A DNA stretch of 8,696 nt from a bacterium (GTDB lineage: Bacteria; Patescibacteria; Paceibacteria; UBA9973; SBAW01), in NCBI GenBank assembly GCA_021825025.1, contig JAKAIP010000013.1, positions 1-8,696 of the forward strand, written 5' to 3'. Below the pieces are notes generated by a model. That model made no database searches. It saw only the letters and a list, made by a program, of their open reading frames with translations, and had not been told where the DNA came from. How positions within the stretch are numbered: the first letter of the stretch is position 1; every line of letters starts with the position of its first letter. This document shows positions 5,601 to 8,696 of the stretch, piece by piece. The translations under genes and the position numbers were made by a program.

Positions 5601-6386
5601 CTACCCGACATGCGAGCGGTCAACATCAACGCGAGTGGCCGAGAGATACCATACGAATCCGATAAGCAGCACGGTGAGAGTTAGGCTTACGATCCCATCA
5701 CCCCATCCAAGGCCACCCACTGATGTCGCCTTGCCGAACCAGTCGGCGAACGATGCGCCCAAGGGGCGCGTGAAAATATACGCGAGCCAGAACGCGAGCA
5801 CGGCGTTGCGTGTAAGATGCTCGTGGTGCTCCGCGAACCAACCTTTGGCGGCGTAGTGGAGGACAGCAACGAGCGCGATGAGGGCAGCGAATGAGAGACC
5901 TGCAGAGAGAAACCCTAGGTTGAGGGTAAATGCCATCATGTCGCCCCACGCGGTGCCGAGCGCGAACGTCGCACATACGGTGAGCCAATACCAGAGCTCG
6001 CGGCGAGGCGTATTGATGCTGTGAATAGAAAGCGTTTTCTCGACTGTGTACCAGAGAATGAAAATGACGCCAAGCGAGATCGCGAAAAAGATGGTCGTGT
6101 AGAGATACGGTATGCCGATGACGATGTGCAGCACGTCGGCCCCCATCGTACCGAAGATTGCGACCATAGTGACGGCGAGCCAGTATACCCATGCGTTGTA
6201 CTTCGGCCACCAGAATTGCAGTGCGAGTGCTGCCGCGAACGCGAGGAAGCCGATGCCGACCGCGATGTATGGGTTGATAGAGTAGACCAAATAATCCGAT
6301 GTACTCTCGCCAAGTGCTGTCGTGAGCACTTTGACGATCCAGAAGAACGCCGTGATTTGCGGGACTTTTCTCAAACCTTGCCGCAT
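5601..6386 (-). CDS. COG4705-like eight-helix membrane protein (second copy)
   Basis: A 261-aa integral membrane protein with about eight hydrophobic segments, resembling the uncharacterised COG4705 family (assignment from memory). A Gly-x4-Asp motif occurs four times, once per helix pair: GESTSD 26-31, GTMGAD 79-84, GTAWGD 144-149 and GASFAD 210-215, plus VEKTLSIHSI at 115-124. Regularly spaced membrane-embedded acids suggest internal repeats and a transport function, perhaps for a cation; the substrate is unknown. It is a paralogue of the next gene upstream. The ATG at 6386 is chosen because one base separates it from the upstream TAA (TAATATG), implying translational coupling; an upstream start at 6434 would overlap that gene. 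Confidence 0.85.
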   Translation of the reverse strand: MRQGLRKVPQITAFFWIVKVLTTALGESTSDYLVYSINPYIAVGIGFLAFAAALALQFWWPKYNAWVYWLAVTMVAIFGTMGADVLHIVIGIPYLYTTIFFAISLGVIFILWYTVEKTLSIHSINTPRRELWYWLTVCATFALGTAWGDMMAFTLNLGFLSAGLSFAALIALVAVLHYAAKGWFAEHHEHLTRNAVLAFWLAYIFTRPLGASFADWFGKATSVGGLGWGDGIVSLTLTVLLIGFVWYLSATRVDVDRSHVG

Positions 6387-6387
6387 A

Positions 6388-7284
6388 TTACTCCGACATC
6401 GGGACGTGCTCTCTTTTTTGTTCTTCCAAATCATCCTTGACCGTCTCGGCAGTGATTACGTCTCGCTTGGTCAACGACAGGAAGACAACCAAGGCAAGGA
6501 TAGCGCCCAGGAAGATGAAACTGGTCGTAGTTGTGCCGAGACCTAAGCCTCCATCGGTCTGCGCCTGCGAAAGATAGTCGCCGATCGAGGCACCCAGGGG
6601 TCGGGTCATGATGTACGCGAGCCAGAATGCAAGCACGGCGTTCGACGATGCATGCCGATGCTCAATGCCGAGAACGCCTTTGGCGATGTAGTGCGCCGCG
6701 GTAATTGCCGCGATGATGCCGGCGAAGATGAGGAGCGCGGTGAGATAGCCCAAGTTGAGCTTCTCGGCTACCAGATCGCCTGCAGCGGTGCCGAGAGCGA
6801 AGGTGAAGAGGATCGCGAGCCAGTAGAACGCTTCGCGCCGTTTCGAGAAGATAGTGTGAATGGAGAGCGTTTTCTCGAACGCAAGCCACACGGCAAACGT
6901 GATTGCAAGGAGAATCGCGAAAACCGTGGTGGTAGTTGTGAGCGATACGCCGAGGTTATCGGTGAGGTTGTCTGTGATGAGCGTGCCGACGACGCTAATG
7001 AACACGACGGCAAGCCAGTAGATCGAGGGAACGTACCTTTTTGCTCGGAACTGGAAGAAGAGAATTACGATGAGGATGGCCCCCATTACCACGCTTGTAC
7101 CATTGAGTCCAAAGCCAAGCGTCGTATTCAAATAATCGGCCGCGGTCTCGCCCACGGTCGTGCAAAGAATTTTTATGATCCAAAAATAGAGGGTGACTTC
7201 CGGAACCTTATTGAGCATTTGTTGCCATTTTGACGGCCCCATGGCGCTCGGCTGTTTAGGATTCGCACTCGTTACTGCTGGCAT
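6388..7284 (-). CDS. COG4705-like eight-helix membrane protein (first copy)
   Basis: A 298-aa membrane protein, the first of two tandem paralogues. A cytoplasmic-looking N-terminus (about 1-27) precedes eight hydrophobic segments at roughly 29-46, 63-79, 88-104, 118-136, 152-168, 178-198, 214-228 and 255-271, and a charged C-terminal tail (DDLEEQKREHVPMSE) follows. Four Gly-x4-Asp motifs mark the repeats: GETAAD 45-50, GTLITD 100-105, GTAAGD 165-170 and GASIGD 231-236. FEKTLSIHTIFSKRRE (136-151) matches its neighbour closely. The ATG at 7284 is chosen; a TTG at 7395 would force translation of a sequence that instead forms a strong RNA hairpin. ATG at 7242 is an alternative. Function is unknown; the pair may act as a heteromer. 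Confidence 0.86.
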   Translation of the reverse strand: MPAVTSANPKQPSAMGPSKWQQMLNKVPEVTLYFWIIKILCTTVGETAADYLNTTLGFGLNGTSVVMGAILIVILFFQFRAKRYVPSIYWLAVVFISVVGTLITDNLTDNLGVSLTTTTTVFAILLAITFAVWLAFEKTLSIHTIFSKRREAFYWLAILFTFALGTAAGDLVAEKLNLGYLTALLIFAGIIAAITAAHYIAKGVLGIEHRHASSNAVLAFWLAYIMTRPLGASIGDYLSQAQTDGGLGLGTTTTSFIFLGAILALVVFLSLTKRDVITAETVKDDLEEQKREHVPMSE

Positions 7285-7324
7285 ATGGTTAGAGATAGTA
7301 ATGCATTTTAGGAATAATTGTAAG

Positions 7325-7412
7325 GCGGCGCACCGAGGGGTCAGTCGATGCACCGCTTTACGCACTCGCCGCAAATATTTCAGGCGGCTAAGCAAAGAGG
7401 ACGGAAGTCCTC
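7325..7412 (-). promoter_or_regulatory. Structured leader of the COG4705-like operon
   Basis: Read leftward, GCGGTGCATCGA (7356-7345) pairs over 12 bp with TCGGTGCGCCGC (7336-7325) around an 8-nt loop CTGACCCC. Two of the pairs are G-U on this strand and would be A-C mismatches on the other, so the structure belongs to the transcript of the membrane-protein genes. Before it lie GCCGC/GCGGC (7388-7384 with 7372-7368) and GAGGAC/GTCCTC (7412-7407 with 7402-7397). The start codon is 40 nt further on. This may be a riboswitch-like or attenuating leader. No known riboswitch consensus was recognised, and there is no U-run after the last stem. Confidence 0.4.
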
Positions 7413-7467
7413 ACCGGTAAGAATCTCTTATGGACTGTAAAGATTTTGTAAAGCGTGCGTCCAGAAC

Positions 7468-7510
7468 GAACAAGGGCCGGTTCCGCTGCGGACCGGCCCT
7501 GTTCTTTTTT
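7468..7510 (+). terminator. Strong intrinsic terminator
   Basis: GAACAAGGGCCGGT (7468-7481) pairs with ACCGGCCCTGTTC (7492-7504), 13 bp with one bulged A. An inner TCCGC/GCGGA continues the stem, and six T follow at 7505-7510. The best T-tract serves rightward transcription, although the adjoining gene (ending at 7525) reads leftward. Read leftward, the stem is preceded by six A and followed by a patchy TTGTTCGTTCT, so it may act in both directions. Confidence 0.8.
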
Positions 7511-7524
7511 CTCTCGTCGTCGCT

Positions 7525-8163
7525 TTACTGCCCAACGACTTCCGCACCGCCAGGCGCTTTTGTCACCTGCGCGGTCGCGACGGCGTAGCCGGGCGCGCTC
7601 GCCTCGATCGAGAACTTCAGCTGATCGAGCGCTGTCCCGTAAATGCCGTGCATGTTCGCCGGGAAGTGCCCATAGCCGGACTGGTTGTCGAAGTGCACCG
7701 TAACGCTGCCGTGCGCCGGAATCGTTATACCCGTGAGCGGCTTGTAGTACCCCTCTTTCTTGCTATTGGCCGTGTCGGTAATGGTGTAGTACGTCTCGAG
7801 ATTCGAGAGCGTTTGATTGGTCAGATTGTTGATGGTGAACTGCAAGTGGTCGCTAACGGCATTGCCCGCCGCATCGACGTTATTCTCGACCATGATCGAA
7901 GTGAGCTTAATCCCCGACTTGGTCGATGTGTTCTTGATCGGATTCGGGTACAGCCCGGGTACCACGTCTTCCGGATTCGCCCCTGCCGTTTGGCTTGTCG
8001 TTGGCGCGCCGGAAGTGGCAGATGGCTGCGTGTTCGACGGCTGCGTACTCGGTACATTCGTCGCGACTGTTTGCGGCGCTGAACCGCCCAGATGCAATGC
8101 GAATACCGCTATTGCTGCCACCGCGATGACGACGCCTCCGATTATGTATGCTGTTTTGTTCAT
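7525..8163 (-). CDS. Membrane-anchored protein with beta-rich extracellular domain
   Basis: A 212-aa protein of unknown role. Residues about 5-25 (AYIIGGVVIAVAAIAVFAL) form a single N-terminal membrane anchor without a lipobox or clear cleavage site. Residues about 30-66 are a Pro/Ser/Thr/Ala linker (TQPSNTQPSATSGAPTTS). Residues about 80-195 look like an Ig- or FxLYD-like beta sandwich: KLTSIMVENN, LQFTINNLTNQTLSNLETYY, then IPAHGSVTVHFDN. The layout matches the protein at 4575-5426, with no close sequence match. It lies 51 bp downstream of the ABC permease gene on the same strand and may share its transcript. The ATG at 8163 lacks a Shine-Dalgarno. A strong terminator follows 15 bp after the stop. 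Confidence 0.82.
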   Translation of the reverse strand: MNKTAYIIGGVVIAVAAIAVFALHLGGSAPQTVATNVPSTQPSNTQPSATSGAPTTSQTAGANPEDVVPGLYPNPIKNTSTKSGIKLTSIMVENNVDAAGNAVSDHLQFTINNLTNQTLSNLETYYTITDTANSKKEGYYKPLTGITIPAHGSVTVHFDNQSGYGHFPANMHGIYGTALDQLKFSIEASAPGYAVATAQVTKAPGGAEVVGQ

Positions 8164-8210
8164 AGTAAGTGTATTAATGATTGTTAATGTCTGCTAATAA
8201 TCGCCGCGAC

Positions 8211-8238
8211 CGCATCATGGCGATGAAGCCATGATGCG
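8211..8238. repeat. Perfect 11-bp inverted repeat over the permease stop codon
   Basis: CGCATCATGGC (8211-8221) and GCCATGATGCG (8228-8238) are perfect inverted copies separated by 6 nt. The repeat covers the last codons and the TGA (8215-8217) of the permease. No T-tract follows on the leftward strand, so it is not a standard terminator; it might stabilise the 3' end of the message or attenuate read-through into the next gene. Confidence 0.6.
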
Positions 8239-8696
8239 TTTGTTGCTTGCGAACAGAAACGCCGCGCCGACTCCCGCGGCGTAAAAGGCCAGCAAGAGCG
8301 CGAGATCCGGCCACTTGTCGCCCATGATGTAGCCGAGCGGCTTGTCGTTGTACATGCCCTTGATGCCGAGCGTAGCGAACACGAGGCGCTCGTAGTGCTT
8401 CTCGATGGAGCTGACCTCTAGCGCGTTTCGGAAATTTTCGTAATTTTGGAATTGCGCGATGATGGCGCTTTGCTGGTCCTGCGTGGTGTGCATGCTGGCG
8501 AAGAACCCGCCGGGGACCTGGTTGTCGGGATCCATCGTGTCGCCGATCTGCGGAATGATGAGCACGAACACGAGCCAGAGCGCGAACGAAAGCAGAAGCG
8601 CGCGCGGCAAATCCCTGAAAAAGAGAGTAAGCGCGGCGGAGAAGCAGAAGAAAAACAGCAGATAGAAATACGTGTAAGAGAAGGACAGGGTCAGCT
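8215..8696 (-). CDS. ABC-2 type transporter permease, C-terminal part
   Basis: The frame stays open to the window edge, so the N-terminal part of the gene is missing and only the last 159 residues are visible. A hydrophobic segment (YTYFYLLFFFCFSAALTLFF) is followed by RDLPRALLLSFALWLVFVL and IIPQIGD, a pattern I know from ABC-2 / NosY-like permease subunits. An extracytoplasmic stretch of about 70 residues and a final membrane helix (LALLLAFYAAGVGAAFLFA) follow, ending in a short basic tail, NKRIMASSP. Such proteins are the membrane part of ABC exporters. The ATPase partner should lie to the right, outside the window. A TTG at 8610 is not needed as a start because the family's helices continue before it. 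Confidence 0.78.
   Translation of the reverse strand, partial: LTLSFSYTYFYLLFFFCFSAALTLFFRDLPRALLLSFALWLVFVLIIPQIGDTMDPDNQVPGGFFASMHTTQDQQSAIIAQFQNYENFRNALEVSSIEKHYERLVFATLGIKGMYNDKPLGYIMGDKWPDLALLLAFYAAGVGAAFLFASNKRIMASSP

Noticed and set aside
5482..5856. Rightward open frame of 124 codons starting with TTG
   Set aside because: Most of it is antisense to the conserved membrane protein at 5601-6386, and the composition is not protein-like. The first 40 codons fall in a convergent spacer and show no domain.
7285..7395. N-terminal extension of the first membrane protein from a TTG at 7395
   Set aside because: The extension is basic and unlike the family, is absent from the paralogue, and overlaps a 12-bp strand-specific RNA hairpin.
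1..8696. CRISPR array, transposase or toxin-antitoxin pair
   Set aside because: No regularly spaced repeats, no DDE/HUH transposase motifs and no recognisable toxin-antitoxin pair were found. The only HUH-like or nicking candidate is the gene II-type initiator.

Overview
The window looks like a chromosomal segment of a Patescibacteria (CPR) bacterium, probably of the Paceibacteria/Parcubacteria side. This is inference from protein style: the secreted protein at 4575-5426 starts with an N-terminus (MSLTAIVALLQSALLLL) that I associate with Kaiserbacteria-like genomes, and the 245-aa protein at 3355-4092 ends in a domain that recurs in CPR hypothetical proteins. TGA is used as a stop (for example at 5424-5426 and 8215-8217), which argues against the recoded CPR lineages. 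Almost no start codon has a clear Shine-Dalgarno sequence.

Left part (36 to about 4270): a serine tRNA (anticodon GCU) is followed at its 3' end by a mobile-element gene block read leftward, towards the tRNA. In transcription order it is a possible 37-aa small ORF, a 245-aa CPR-type protein, a 127-aa acidic protein, a 406-aa replication initiator resembling filamentous-phage gene II, a MerR-like excisionase (HTH_17) and a tyrosine integrase. This is a compact integrate/excise/rolling-circle-replicate set, but no virion, Zot or conjugation gene is visible. No second copy of the tRNA 3' end was found in the window, so the right boundary is unresolved.

Middle (4270 to about 4575): 4344-4556 is a non-coding stretch that folds on the + strand into a closed, multi-branched structure with at least six stems. 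Three stems are capped by GNRA tetraloops, and all wobble pairs I found are G-U on the + strand only. It ends 18 nt before the ATG of a secreted or anchored protein. I do not recognise it as a known RNA family. It is the strongest candidate for something undescribed.

Right part (4575-8696): a + strand secreted protein converges on a leftward, translationally coupled pair of paralogous eight-helix membrane proteins (COG4705-like) that carry a G-x4-D motif four times each. Their upstream region contains a leader hairpin whose wobble pairs are valid only on the sense (-) strand. Beyond a strong terminator lie a leftward membrane-anchored protein with a beta-rich domain and the C-terminal part of an ABC-2 type permease that runs off the window. 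These look like ordinary host cell-envelope genes.
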